A stretch of 26,118 nt of DNA, taken from contig JANOWU010000274.1 in the NCBI GenBank assembly GCA_031418035.1, positions 1-26,118 of the forward strand, written 5' to 3'. Within the stretch, counting starts at the first letter, position 1, and the number at the start of each line of letters is the position of its first letter. Below are positions 7,618-16,069 of this stretch, one piece after another. A model generated the notes under the pieces. The model saw only the letters and a program-made list of their open reading frames with translations, was not told the DNA's origin and searched no databases. The position numbers and the translations under genes are program-made. This stretch comes from JANOYY01 sp031418035 (GTDB taxonomy: Bacteria; Actinomycetota; Acidimicrobiia; Acidimicrobiales; JANYDT01).

Positions 7618-8712
7618 ATGGACGCCCGCATTCTCGACTACATGCAGAAGTACAAGTTCAAGAAGGTGGTGATCTGCAACGACACCGACACGGGGCTGCG
7701 GGCCATCATCGCGATCCACTCCACTGCGCTGGGTCCGGCGACCGGCGGACTTCGTATGTGGACATACGCTTCGGAGAACGACGCCATTCTCGACGCGATG
7801 CGTCTCGCTCGCGGCATGACGTACAAGTATGCGGCCGCGGGCGTGAACCTTGGCGGCGGCAAGGCGGTGATCATCGGCGATCCGAAAAAGGACAAGTCCG
7901 AGGCGCTCATTCGAGCGATGGGTCGATTCATTGACCAGCAGGGCGGCGAGTACATCACCGGCGAAGACGTCGGCACGACGCTCCACGACATGGAGCTCCT
8001 GCACATGGAGACCGACCACGTGGTCACCCTCCCGGAGCACTCCGGTGGCGCCGGTGACATCTCCCCCGCGACGGCCCTTTCGTCGGTTCTGTCGGCCCAG
8101 GCCTGTGCGCTTCGGGTGTGGGGTTCGGACTCGCTGTCGGGTAAGCGCGTCGCGCTCCAGGGTCTTGGCGTGTGCGGGGAAAAGGCGCTGAAGCTGTTTG
8201 TCGACCAGGGCGCGGTCGTCACGGTCACCGATGTCGATGCCGCAAAGGTTGAGGCCGCGGTGGAGACCTATGGCGTCACCGCAGTGGCTCCGGATGCGAT
8301 CTACGACGCCGACGTCGACATCTTCGCGCCCTACGCCCTCGGTGCCATCATCAACGACGACACCATTCCCCGATTGAAAGCGCGCATAGTAGCGGGATCC
8401 GCCAACAACATCTTTGCCGACGAGCGCCACGCGCGGGCCCTGCAGGACCGCGACATCGTGTACGCGGTGGACTACGTGGCGAACTCCGGCGGCACCATCT
8501 TCGACACCGACCGATTCCGCAAGGGCGGGTTTCAGCCGGAACGGGCCTGGGCGAACGTGCGCCGAGTGTATGACCGAGTGCTGGAGACGTTCTCCATCGC
8601 CGACACCGACGGGATCACCTACGCAGCGGCCGCGGACCGTATTGCCGAGCGTCGTATCGACTCGTTAAACAGCGTCCGCCTACTGGCGACTAACCCGAAG
8701 CCCACCAAATAG
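7618..8712 (+). CDS. Leucine/valine-type amino acid dehydrogenase (Glu/Leu/Phe/Val family)
   Basis: Predicted 364-residue NAD-dependent dehydrogenase for oxidative deamination of a branched-chain or aromatic amino acid. The length and motifs match Bacillus leucine dehydrogenase (about 364-366 residues): GPATGGLRM (39-47), the catalytic lysines at 70 (MTYKYAAAG) and 82 (LGGGKAVI), ITGEDVGTT, and a Rossmann loop GLGVCGEKAL where the GxGxxG element is kept. The late VDYVANSGGTIF segment is also typical. It would feed branched-chain amino acid catabolism or branched fatty acid primer supply. Leu versus Val versus Phe preference is not decided by what I can see. It is followed after only 5 bp by the convergent larE stop. 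Confidence 0.9.
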   Translation: MDARILDYMQKYKFKKVVICNDTDTGLRAIIAIHSTALGPATGGLRMWTYASENDAILDAMRLARGMTYKYAAAGVNLGGGKAVIIGDPKKDKSEALIRAMGRFIDQQGGEYITGEDVGTTLHDMELLHMETDHVVTLPEHSGGAGDISPATALSSVLSAQACALRVWGSDSLSGKRVALQGLGVCGEKALKLFVDQGAVVTVTDVDAAKVEAAVETYGVTAVAPDAIYDADVDIFAPYALGAIINDDTIPRLKARIVAGSANNIFADERHARALQDRDIVYAVDYVANSGGTIFDTDRFRKGGFQPERAWANVRRVYDRVLETFSIADTDGITYAAAADRIAERRIDSLNSVRLLATNPKPTK

Positions 8713-8717
8713 CGACC

Positions 8718-9599
8718 CTATAGCGCTTCGGGAATCTGCGGCTTTCGACGCGGCAGCGGCAGCAGGTGCACTGTGAGGTTTCCGGACCGGAAGGGTTCTG
8801 TGTCGATCGCAACGTGGCGGTAGCCTGCCGACTTCACTGCGGCGGAGAGTTGCTCTCGTTCGGATGTGGTAAGTGCGCGTACGAGATCGGCTTCGGACAG
8901 CTCCAGCTTTGCCAGTTCGCCGTAGTGGCGTACGCGAAGCACGCCATATCCGAGCGCCCGAACGCCCAGTTCCGCTCGATCGATCTGCGCGAGCACCACC
9001 GGATCGACGGGCGTTCCGTGGGGTACCCGCGAAGCCAGACACGGGCTCGCGGGCTTTTCGGCACTTGGCACACCGAGGTGCGCCGCCATGGCCCGAACCA
9101 TGGTCTTGCCGACTCCCGCTTCCAGGAGCGGATGGCGGACGTCGTGTTCGGCGGCCGCAACCAGACCAGGCCGCCAGTCACCCTGGTCGTCGGCATTCGC
9201 ACCGGAGAGCAGCACGGCGAACCCGCGGGCGGCGGCGACATCACCTAGGCGGTCGTAGAGTTCGCTCTTGCAGTGGTAGCAGCGATCCGGGCCGTTTTCA
9301 CGGTATCCCTCTCGGGCCATCTCGTCGGTCGAGATCACTTCGTGGGCGACGCCGATCGCCGATGCCACATGACGGGCTCCGTCAAGTTCGCCGCTGGCCA
9401 GCGCGGACGACACGGCGGTGATCGCCAATGCCTTCGAGCCGAGGGCTCGAAACGCCAGCGCGGCTACGAGCGAAGAGTCGACGCCACCGGAGAACGCCAC
9501 GATCGCGCTCGGATATGCCCGGATCTGCCGTTCCACGGCGGCAATAGTTTCGACAACATCCGCGAGCGATATCTCGTCGGTGTGGTTCATGGTGGTCAT
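8718..9599 (-). CDS. larE: ATP-dependent sacrificial sulfur transferase LarE
   Basis: Predicted 293-residue PP-loop enzyme. It adenylates the carboxylates of pyridinium-3,5-biscarboxylic acid mononucleotide and replaces them with thiocarboxylates, giving the sulfur ligands of the nickel-pincer cofactor. The PP-loop SGGVDSS is at 37-43, RCYHCK at 106-111, and the key Cys187 in ASPCLASRVPHG corresponds to the sacrificial cysteine (Cys176 in Lactiplantibacillus plantarum). Apart from the RCYHC pair this is the only cysteine, which favours the single-turnover sacrificial type over the [4Fe-4S] type; that is inference. It is the last gene of larB-larC-larE; its ATG overlaps the larC TGA as ATGA. 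Confidence 0.93.
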   Translation of the reverse strand: MTTMNHTDEISLADVVETIAAVERQIRAYPSAIVAFSGGVDSSLVAALAFRALGSKALAITAVSSALASGELDGARHVASAIGVAHEVISTDEMAREGYRENGPDRCYHCKSELYDRLGDVAAARGFAVLLSGANADDQGDWRPGLVAAAEHDVRHPLLEAGVGKTMVRAMAAHLGVPSAEKPASPCLASRVPHGTPVDPVVLAQIDRAELGVRALGYGVLRVRHYGELAKLELSEADLVRALTTSEREQLSAAVKSAGYRHVAIDTEPFRSGNLTVHLLPLPRRKPQIPEAL

Positions 9600-10843
9600 C
9601 GCTTCTCCCCTGCGCGTTCGAGTTGGGCGCGTGCGGCGAGCAACGCCTGGGCGAAGACTTCCTTCACGGGTAGCCCGAGTTTCGCTGCGGCGGCTGCGCA
9701 GTCGTCGTGCTCCGGCGCGATGTTCATGACCCGACCGTCGCGGAGGCCGATCTTCACCTGCACCTGCTCCGAACCTACCGCCACCGACACGAAGCTGCGA
9801 TCAAGCTCGAGGCGTTCATATGTACACATGCGTACTCCTAGTGCCGAGGTTTCTCGCAGTAGTGCATCGCCAACCGCCTGTGCATTGTCGGGACGGGCGA
9901 TCGCGTGGAGCACGAACCCGGGTCGACCCTTTTTCATGATGACGGGCGACGTCCACACGTCGAGGGCGCCGGCGCGAGTTGCCGCAGCCGCCGCATCGGG
10001 TATCAGCTCGGGTGAACAGTCGTCGAGGTTGGTCTCCACCAACACGACCGTGGCCCGCTTCTCCCCTGCCGTCTTTGTCGGTGCGGTACCGATAAGTACA
10101 CGAACGATATTGGGTCGCTGGGCAAGGTCGCGCCCTCCTGCGCCGTAGCCGAGTGCGGAGATCGACATCGCGGGAATCGTTCCGAAGCGCGTGGCCAGGG
10201 AGACCACGAGCGCGGCACCGGTCGGCGTGACCAGCTCCTTCTCGATGTCGACGCCTTCCACGGGAACGTCGGTCAGCAGGGCCAGGGTGGCCGGTGCGGG
10301 GAGGGGCAGCATCCCGTGCGCGCCGCGAACGAAACCACGTCCCAGCGGCAGCGGCGAGCATTGCACTTCGTCGATGTCGAGCAGCTCCAACGCAACCGCG
10401 ACGCCGACGACATCGCCAATCGAGTCTTCCGACCCCACCTCGTGGAAGTGCACGTCGTCGACGGGCACGCCATGGATTTTTGCTTCCACCATGGCGAGAC
10501 GTTCGAACGCGGCAAGCGCCCGATCGGTCACCCGGGAAGCAAGGCCGGCGATCATGATGATCTCGCGAACCTGTGCGTACGCCCGGGAGTGGTCGTGCGC
10601 GTCGTGCCTGTCGTGCGCGTCGTCGGCATCGTGCGCGTCGTGTGCTGGCTCGTCCCACGAAACGTTGATATGCGCGCAGTTGATCGAGTGACGCTCGACC
10701 CGTTCGACCGATGCATGCAGACCCGGCACGCCGAGTTTCGCGAGTTCGGTATTAATGGAGGCCAACGACGCACCGGCGTCGACCAGGGCGGCCAGCAACA
10801 TGTCGCCGGCCACACCTCCGACACAGTCGATGTAGAGAATCAT
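9596..10843 (-). CDS. larC: Nickel-pincer cofactor biosynthesis protein LarC
   Basis: Predicted 415-residue CTP-dependent cyclometallase that inserts nickel into the dithiocarboxylated pyridinium nucleotide. The N-terminus MILYIDCVGGVAGDM is the LarC signature, and VHFHEVGSEDSIGDVVG (131-147) and TNLDDCSPELIPDA are conserved. Residues 67-85 form a His/Asp tract (six His within H68-H85), a likely nickel store or delivery arm. The two halves are in one continuous frame, unlike L. plantarum larC1/larC2, which are joined by programmed frameshifting. The start ATG overlaps the larB stop (ATGA) and the stop overlaps the larE start (ATGA), so all three are translationally coupled. Confidence 0.94.
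   Translation of the reverse strand: MILYIDCVGGVAGDMLLAALVDAGASLASINTELAKLGVPGLHASVERVERHSINCAHINVSWDEPAHDAHDADDAHDRHDAHDHSRAYAQVREIIMIAGLASRVTDRALAAFERLAMVEAKIHGVPVDDVHFHEVGSEDSIGDVVGVAVALELLDIDEVQCSPLPLGRGFVRGAHGMLPLPAPATLALLTDVPVEGVDIEKELVTPTGAALVVSLATRFGTIPAMSISALGYGAGGRDLAQRPNIVRVLIGTAPTKTAGEKRATVVLVETNLDDCSPELIPDAAAAATRAGALDVWTSPVIMKKGRPGFVLHAIARPDNAQAVGDALLRETSALGVRMCTYERLELDRSFVSVAVGSEQVQVKIGLRDGRVMNIAPEHDDCAAAAAKLGLPVKEVFAQALLAARAQLERAGEKR
10586..10648 (-). repeat. His/Asp-coding 9-bp tandem repeat within larC
   Basis: On the plus strand the motif GTCGTGCGC recurs with small variations, encoding HDA/HDR/DDA triplets. The protein reads AHDAHDADDAHDRHDAHDHS (67-86). The 9-bp period keeps the reading frame, so repeat-number changes would only lengthen or shorten the metal-binding arm. 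Confidence 0.75.
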
Positions 10844-11520
10844 GTGGTCGGCGTGGCCATCCGGGCGATGCGAGCAGCGATCGTTCCCGCTCCGAAGCCA
10901 TCATCGATGTTCACCACCGCAACGCCTGCGGCGCACGAGTTGAGCATCGCGAGCAACGCGCTGACGCCCCCGAACGCAGCGCCGTACCCGGTCGACGTCG
11001 GCACGGCGATCACGGGTGCCGGCGTTATGCCGCCCACCACTGAGGCAAGCGCCGCGTCCATACCGGCGACGACGACCACGCACGCAGCGCGGTTCAGATC
11101 GGGGATGACCGGCATGAGTCGATGAAGGCCGGCGACGCCGCAGTCCTCGTGGACGATCACCGTCGTGCCAATCAGTTCGGCGCGGATGCGGGCCTCGTGC
11201 ACGACGTTGCTGTCCGACGTCCCCGCCGACACGATGGTGACCAGACCGACCGGCGCCGGGACATTCGACGCAATCCATGCGCATCGGGCGCGCTCGTGCC
11301 ATTGCACGTCGGGCGAGATGGCCAGCATGGCGTCGCGGTGGTGGTCGTCGCAGCGTGTCGCGAGCACCGAGGTCGCCCCCGATTCCAGGAGCGAACGGGC
11401 GATGGCCGCCACCTCGGCGGGCGTCTTCCCGGGGGCGAGAATGGCCTCCGGTGCACCCTGACGACGATCGCGGTCGGTGTCGACCCGGGCGAATCCCAAT
11501 GCTTCAAATCCCTCGTTCAC
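10840..11520 (-). CDS. larB: Nickel-pincer cofactor biosynthesis protein LarB
   Basis: Predicted 226-residue enzyme that carboxylates and hydrolyses nicotinic acid adenine dinucleotide to pyridinium-3,5-biscarboxylic acid mononucleotide, the first committed step of the cofactor. The front part matches the family (FARVDTDRDRRQGAPEAILAPGKTP), and the C-terminal half is PurE-like (AIR carboxylase fold): VSAGTSDSNVVHEA, VVVAGMDAALASVVGG, PTSTGYGAAFGG and NIDDGFGAG. It is slightly shorter at both ends than the L. plantarum protein (246). The start is GTG 11520, the first gene of larBCE, 56 bp from the divergent RidA gene. A TACGGT -10-like box lies nine bases ahead of the start. Confidence 0.93.
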   Translation of the reverse strand: MNEGFEALGFARVDTDRDRRQGAPEAILAPGKTPAEVAAIARSLLESGATSVLATRCDDHHRDAMLAISPDVQWHERARCAWIASNVPAPVGLVTIVSAGTSDSNVVHEARIRAELIGTTVIVHEDCGVAGLHRLMPVIPDLNRAACVVVVAGMDAALASVVGGITPAPVIAVPTSTGYGAAFGGVSALLAMLNSCAAGVAVVNIDDGFGAGTIAARIARMATPTT

Positions 11521-11529
11521 AGCGCAACG

Positions 11530-11535
11530 ACCGTA
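11530..11535 (-). promoter_or_regulatory. Candidate -10 box (TACGGT) of the larBCE operon
   Basis: TACGGT on the minus strand ends nine bases before the GTG of larB, so any 5' leader would be only a few bases. I see no metal-responsive operator in the 56-bp gap. Confidence 0.3.
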
Positions 11536-11564
11536 GTCGAAGACACGGACCAGCGGGGTCGGCC

Positions 11565-11570
11565 TAACCT
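11565..11570 (+). promoter_or_regulatory. Predicted -10 box (TAACCT) of RidA gene, leaderless
   Basis: TAACCT, six bases, then the ATG at 11577. This is the same spacing as for the SDR, tag and M48 genes. Confidence 0.5.
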
Positions 11571-11576
11571 TTCCTC

Positions 11577-11972
11577 ATGAATTCGGTCATCCAACCCGCC
11601 TCCATTGCTGCGCCGGCCGCCAAGTACGCCCTGGGAGTAGCCATTCCTGCGGGTTCGGAGATCGTGCTGACGTCGGGCATCGTCGGCGAGCGTCCCGACG
11701 GCACCATCAGCACCGACATTGCCGAACAGGCCGCGGAGATGTGGCGCTCCGTCGATGCGATTCTCGTGGCCGGTGGTTTCACCAAGTCCGATGTGGTCGC
11801 GTACACGACCTATGCCGTCGTCGGCCATGAACTCGGCGCCGTGATGGCGGCACGCGACGCGTACTTCGAAGGGCATCTCGCTACGTCGACGCTCGTGCCG
11901 GTTCCGATGCTGGCCCGACCTCACTGGTTCGTGGAGGTAACGGTCACCGCTGCCCGTCGACCAACAAGCTAA
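11577..11972 (+). CDS. RidA/YjgF/YER057c/UK114 family protein
   Basis: Predicted 131-residue Rid protein, a trimer-forming fold that in RidA hydrolyses reactive enamine/imine intermediates to 2-ketoacids. Visible features are VLTSGIVGERPDGTIS, DIAEQAAEMWRSVDAILVAGG, and the C-terminal MLARPHWFVEVTVTAA. The conserved arginine stands further from the VEV strand than in E. coli RidA (RxxVEV), as in other Rid subgroups (RPxWLVEI type), so true deaminase activity is not assured. It lies 8 bp ahead of the alpha/beta hydrolase and probably shares its transcript. The nearby amino acid dehydrogenase is a different unit but could produce imine stress; that is speculation. Confidence 0.88.
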   Translation: MNSVIQPASIAAPAAKYALGVAIPAGSEIVLTSGIVGERPDGTISTDIAEQAAEMWRSVDAILVAGGFTKSDVVAYTTYAVVGHELGAVMAARDAYFEGHLATSTLVPVPMLARPHWFVEVTVTAARRPTS

Positions 11973-11980
11973 GTGCACGT

Positions 11981-12925
11981 ATGAAGAATGACCGCGCTCG
12001 TACCTCGGCGACCCTTGTGTCGCAGTCGGTGTTGGCCGACGACGGGCGAACCATCTGCTTCGTCGATGGAGGTGACCCCAACGGTTTCCCCGTGATCGGA
12101 CTACACGGGACGCCGGGCTGTCGCCTGAGCCGGTGGCCCGACGACTCCCTCTACGCCAATGCGGGCATTCGCTACATCACCGCCGATCGCGCCGGGTATG
12201 GCCGCTCGACACGCCACCGAGGTCGACGCGTGGCCGACGAAGCGGCCGACGTCCGCACCGTGGCCGACGCCCTCGGGTTCGACCGCTTCTCGATCGTCGG
12301 CGGTTCAGGTGGCGGTCCACACGCGCTTGCCTGCGCCGCGCTCCTGGGTGATCGGGTGGTTCGGGTGGCGTGCCAGTCGAGCCTGGCACCACTTGGCCCC
12401 GAAGGTCTGACCCGCGAACAATGGCTGCACGGCATGGACCCCGAGATTGCCGCAGAGCTGGCCTGGGCCGACGCCGGCGAAGAGGTCCTTACGGTTGAGA
12501 TGGAGCGAGCTCAGAGACTGATGGAGGAGCGCATACAGGACGATCCCGGCTCGATGCTCGGCGGCGAAGCGAACGACATCGACGTCGGCTTTCTCGAGCG
12601 ACCGGAGACCATCCAGGCGTTCTCGCTCATCATCCCCGAGCAGGCCCGTTACGGCGTGAGTGGATCCGTGGACGACACGCTCGCGTTCGTGCGACCGTGG
12701 GGATTCGATCTCGGCACCATTCGCGTGCCGGTCCTCATCACCTTTGGCGACGAAGACACGTCATGCCCCGCTGCGCACGGCCGCTTTCTTGCGGCCTCGG
12801 TTCGCGGCGCGGTGGTCGTCGAAACGAAGGGCGGCGGTCACTTCGCCGCGGACCCGACCACGGAGATCAGGGAGACTCATCTCTGGCTGTCAACGGGAAC
12901 GTTGCCCGCTCCTCAGGCCCCGTAG
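11981..12925 (+). CDS. Alpha/beta fold hydrolase
   Basis: Predicted 314-residue serine hydrolase of the AB_hydrolase_1 group. The oxyanion-hole element is LHGTPG (41-46), the nucleophile is Ser109 in GGSGGGPHAL, the acid is Asp257 or Asp259 in ITFGDEDTSCP, and the base is His287 in GGGHFA. A cap domain lies at about 130-240. Typical members act on esters, epoxides or haloalkanes; the Gly-Thr-Pro-Gly loop is common in proline-iminopeptidase-like and related hydrolases, and the substrate cannot be named. There is no signal peptide. It follows the RidA gene after 8 bp and converges on ftsK across 39 bp. Confidence 0.88.
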   Translation: MKNDRARTSATLVSQSVLADDGRTICFVDGGDPNGFPVIGLHGTPGCRLSRWPDDSLYANAGIRYITADRAGYGRSTRHRGRRVADEAADVRTVADALGFDRFSIVGGSGGGPHALACAALLGDRVVRVACQSSLAPLGPEGLTREQWLHGMDPEIAAELAWADAGEEVLTVEMERAQRLMEERIQDDPGSMLGGEANDIDVGFLERPETIQAFSLIIPEQARYGVSGSVDDTLAFVRPWGFDLGTIRVPVLITFGDEDTSCPAAHGRFLAASVRGAVVVETKGGGHFAADPTTEIRETHLWLSTGTLPAPQAP

Positions 12926-12964
12926 CCATTTGACTGCGGTAACCAGCGAAACAAAGCGCGCGTA

Positions 12965-15895
12965 TTACCCGCGGTTCTTGAGCAGCAGTTCGAGTTCTTC
13001 GACGCTCATCATCACGTCACGGGCCTTTGAGCCCGTGGAGGGGCCAACTACACCCTTGTTCTCCAACAGGTCCATGATGCGGCCGGCGCGGGAAAACCCG
13101 ACGCGAAGCTTGCGTTGGAGCATCGACGTCGACCCGAGTTGCGAGCGGACAACCAGTTCCATAGCGGCGTCGAACATGTCGTCGGAGTCGCCGTCGTCGT
13201 CAGGCTCACCGGTCGCGGGATTGCGGCCCGAGCCCATGAGCTCCGACGTCCCACCATAGGCAAAGGGGTCGGCGGCCATCGGACGCACCGGCGCCGCAAT
13301 AACATCGTGTCCGCCTTCGAAACCGAACCCGGGCGTCGACGCCGAACGTCCGGCGTCGGAGGTGAAATCGACAAACCCGGTCGTCGCACGCTTGGTGCCC
13401 GGTTCGTTGCCGCCGCTGTTGGAGCCCGAGTCGACGCCGGGCAGGGCAGGGTTCAACGCACGGGCGTCTTGAGCCTGACGCTTCCAGAACCCAACGACGG
13501 CCCGAATTTCTTCTTCACTGACGAAGTTGCCCTGGACACGTTGGGGAATGTTCGACGACACCGTCGTCATCAACATGTCACCCTGGCCGATCAAACGCTC
13601 CGCACCTGCCTGATCGATGATGACCCGCGAGTCCACGAGCGTCGAAACGGCGAAGGCAAAACGCGAGGGGACGTTCGCCTTGATCAAACCGGTGATGACG
13701 TTGACGCTCGGACGCTGCGTCGCGATCACGAGATGGATCCCGACCGCACGGGCTTTCTGGGCGATTCGCACGATCGAGTCTTCGACATCTTTCGCCGAGA
13801 CCATCATGAGATCAGCAAGCTCGTCGACGACGACGAGAATCGTTGTTAGGCGCGCATACTTTGGTGCAGGAGGAAGACCGATGCCGTCGGCCGGATCGTT
13901 GGCGTAGGGATCTTCGAGCTCGCCTTTGTCGAATGCGGTGTTGTATCCGCCGATGTCGCGGAAACCCAACCCGGCAAGCAATTCATAGCGACGCTCCATT
14001 TCGTCGACCGCCCACGCCAGCGCGGCAGCGGCCTTCTTCGGATTCGTGACCACCTGTGTGAGGAGGTGGGGCAGCCCGTTGTACTGGCTGAGTTCCACCA
14101 TCTTCGGATCGATCAGAATCATGCGCACCTGGTCGGGTGTGCTGCGCATCAGGATCGACGTCAGCAGCGAGTTGATGCAACTCGACTTACCGGAACCGGT
14201 CGTTCCGGCAACGAGCACGTGCGGCATCTTCGCCAAGTCGACCAGCACGGGGCAGCCGTCGATGTCGCGACCGATCGCTACGGTGAGCGGGGCCGTGAGC
14301 GCCTTCGCCTCCGGCGTGTGCAACACGTCGCCGACCGCAACGAGCTGACGCTGTTTGTTCGGAACCTCCACGCCAATCGCCGACTTGCCCGGGATCGGGG
14401 CCAGTATTCGCACGTCGGCGGTCGCCATCGCGTAGGCCATGTCCTTGTGGAGCGCGGTGACCTTTGCGACCTTGACGCCCGGAGCAAGTTCGAGCTCGTA
14501 CCGAGTCACGGTCGGGCCAACGGTCATTCCCGAGAGCCGTGTTTCGACACCGTGGGCAGCGAGCGCCTCCTCCAGCGTCCGACCGCCAGCTTCGACAGCG
14601 CGCTTATCAACCTCGATCGCTTTGCCCTTCTTGAGCAACGCCTTCGGGGGGAGCTTCCACACGACGGGCGCCGGAGTGCTTCCAGCTTGCTTCTTCGTGC
14701 TCTTCTTCTTCGGCCCCAGGCCGGGCAGGGCGACCAACTCGGCAACCGGCTGTTCCTCGGTCCACACCGGTTCGGGCGGGAGGCTGATCTCGACCGGCGT
14801 ACGCGGTTCGCGGCCTTCGAGTGCCGCGTCGAGTGCGGCTTCTTCTGCGGCGATCACATCGATGGTGCTGTCGCCGTCCTTGCCCCCGGAGCCGTCGTCG
14901 CCGGGACCATAACGTCCACCGTCGATGTCGTCGGGGAAGTCGGGACCAGATCCGTACGTGCGCTTTGTTCTGCGGCGAGGCGGCGCCTTTTCCAGCAGGG
15001 AGCCCGACGAATATACGAGGGGGTCGGACTCATCGAGCACGTCGTCGTAGAACGGAATGTCGTAGAACGAATCATCGGTATCGATATGTCGACGGGCCGA
15101 GGGATGACGACCTGCGGAAAGGTCGCGAAGGTCGTTGTCACCGTCGAGTTCGAAGAGCGCACGAAACGAACGACCTACGGCGTGCCCGGCCGGACGAACA
15201 CCCTCGGCAGTGCGGTTCACGGCGTCACGAACTCGCAACTTGATCGTGATCAAGACGCCGAGCCCCGCGACCACCGTCAACACCAAGACGGCACCCCACA
15301 TACCAACCACAGCATGGAGCGGTTCAGCCGCAAGCGCACCGACGATCCCGCCGGCACGACGCAGGACCGCAAGCGGGGAATCCCACTCGGGCGCCCCCGA
15401 GCGAAGATGCAAAAGACCACACGTCGCTGCAGTGAGCATGCTCGCGCCGATGACCACGCGAGCGGGCTCTTCTCGCTCGATACCGCGAAGCAACACGTAG
15501 CCCACACCAATGAGGGACAGCGCGAACAGGGGTTTGGCGGTGCCGAGGAGCGCGCCCGTGCCGGTTTGCACCACGCGTCCGAAAATGCCGGTAAGGCTGA
15601 ACATGCCAAGGACCATCAGCAGTCCGACGACGATCAGCGACAGGCCCCGCACATCTTCGACATGCTGGCCGAGGCGATCCGTCAGGAAGTCGCGAAGGCG
15701 TCCCCGCTGGGGCAAAAACCGACGTGCGATGCCACGGCCGCGAACGGTGGTCGCCGGCGAAGACCGGGATCGACGCGAGCGCGCAGCAGGCCGCAGTGTT
15801 GCGCGCGCTGATGTTCTCGACTTGGGTCGCGTGTTGGCAGATTGGCGTCGTGACGCACCTGCCGAGCGAGGGGAAGACCGCTTGGTAGTTGGCAC
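12965..15895 (-). CDS. ftsK: DNA translocase FtsK
   Basis: Predicted 976-residue septal DNA pump for chromosome segregation and dimer resolution. Layout: an Arg/Ser-rich tail (1-60), four membrane segments (about 86-110, 121-138, 146-163, 199-220), an acidic linker (250-380), the alpha/beta motor with Walker A GTTGSGKSS (564-572) and Walker B ILVVVDELADL (686-696), TQRPSVNVITGLIKAN (727-741), and the winged-helix gamma domain (about 905-965, FDAAMELVVRSQLGSTSMLQ). An extra Gly/Ser-rich segment of about 90 residues (812-905) separates motor and gamma, which is long for the family. The start is GTG; a few further starts could be argued inside the tail. Its neighbours on the same strand are the YihY gene and rnj. 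Confidence 0.95.
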   Translation of the reverse strand: MPTTKRSSPRSAGASRRQSANTRPKSRTSARATLRPAARSRRSRSSPATTVRGRGIARRFLPQRGRLRDFLTDRLGQHVEDVRGLSLIVVGLLMVLGMFSLTGIFGRVVQTGTGALLGTAKPLFALSLIGVGYVLLRGIEREEPARVVIGASMLTAATCGLLHLRSGAPEWDSPLAVLRRAGGIVGALAAEPLHAVVGMWGAVLVLTVVAGLGVLITIKLRVRDAVNRTAEGVRPAGHAVGRSFRALFELDGDNDLRDLSAGRHPSARRHIDTDDSFYDIPFYDDVLDESDPLVYSSGSLLEKAPPRRRTKRTYGSGPDFPDDIDGGRYGPGDDGSGGKDGDSTIDVIAAEEAALDAALEGREPRTPVEISLPPEPVWTEEQPVAELVALPGLGPKKKSTKKQAGSTPAPVVWKLPPKALLKKGKAIEVDKRAVEAGGRTLEEALAAHGVETRLSGMTVGPTVTRYELELAPGVKVAKVTALHKDMAYAMATADVRILAPIPGKSAIGVEVPNKQRQLVAVGDVLHTPEAKALTAPLTVAIGRDIDGCPVLVDLAKMPHVLVAGTTGSGKSSCINSLLTSILMRSTPDQVRMILIDPKMVELSQYNGLPHLLTQVVTNPKKAAAALAWAVDEMERRYELLAGLGFRDIGGYNTAFDKGELEDPYANDPADGIGLPPAPKYARLTTILVVVDELADLMMVSAKDVEDSIVRIAQKARAVGIHLVIATQRPSVNVITGLIKANVPSRFAFAVSTLVDSRVIIDQAGAERLIGQGDMLMTTVSSNIPQRVQGNFVSEEEIRAVVGFWKRQAQDARALNPALPGVDSGSNSGGNEPGTKRATTGFVDFTSDAGRSASTPGFGFEGGHDVIAAPVRPMAADPFAYGGTSELMGSGRNPATGEPDDDGDSDDMFDAAMELVVRSQLGSTSMLQRKLRVGFSRAGRIMDLLENKGVVGPSTGSKARDVMMSVEELELLLKNRG

Positions 15896-15904
15896 AGTGC
15901 GACC

Positions 15905-15910
15905 ACGGTA
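15905..15910 (-). promoter_or_regulatory. Candidate -10 box (TACCGT) of ftsK
   Basis: TACCGT on the minus strand ends nine bases before the GTG start, the same box and spacing pattern as at larB. It implies a very short leader. Confidence 0.3.
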
Positions 15911-15968
15911 TCAGTCGGACACAACCGGAGTCGAGCAAAAGGAATCAAATCTGCAGAGCGCGTTCGCC

Positions 15969-16002
15969 AAGCGCGCTTAGTGGTCGATCAACAGCGCGCT
16001 TA
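15969..16002. repeat. Paired GC-rich palindromes upstream of ftsK
   Basis: AAGCGCGCTT (15969-15978) is a perfect 10-bp palindrome. AGCGCGCT repeats at 15993-16000, 24 bp on. They lie in the 174-bp gap between the YihY stop and the ftsK start; they could be an operator or part of a transcript end. Nothing else is recognisable in that gap. Confidence 0.4.
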
Positions 16003-16069
16003 TCAGACACCAACACGACATTCACACGACACGTGCGGGACACGTATACGAACTACGCGCCACGACGCG

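Noticed and set aside
9596..10843. Programmed frameshift in larC as in L. plantarum larC1/larC2
   Set aside because: A single uninterrupted frame encodes both halves, so no frameshift is needed.
14066..15811. 581-codon open frame opposite ftsK, plus strand
   Set aside because: Antisense shadow of a well-supported gene; no recognisable domain and Arg/His/Gly-rich composition typical of high-GC antisense frames.
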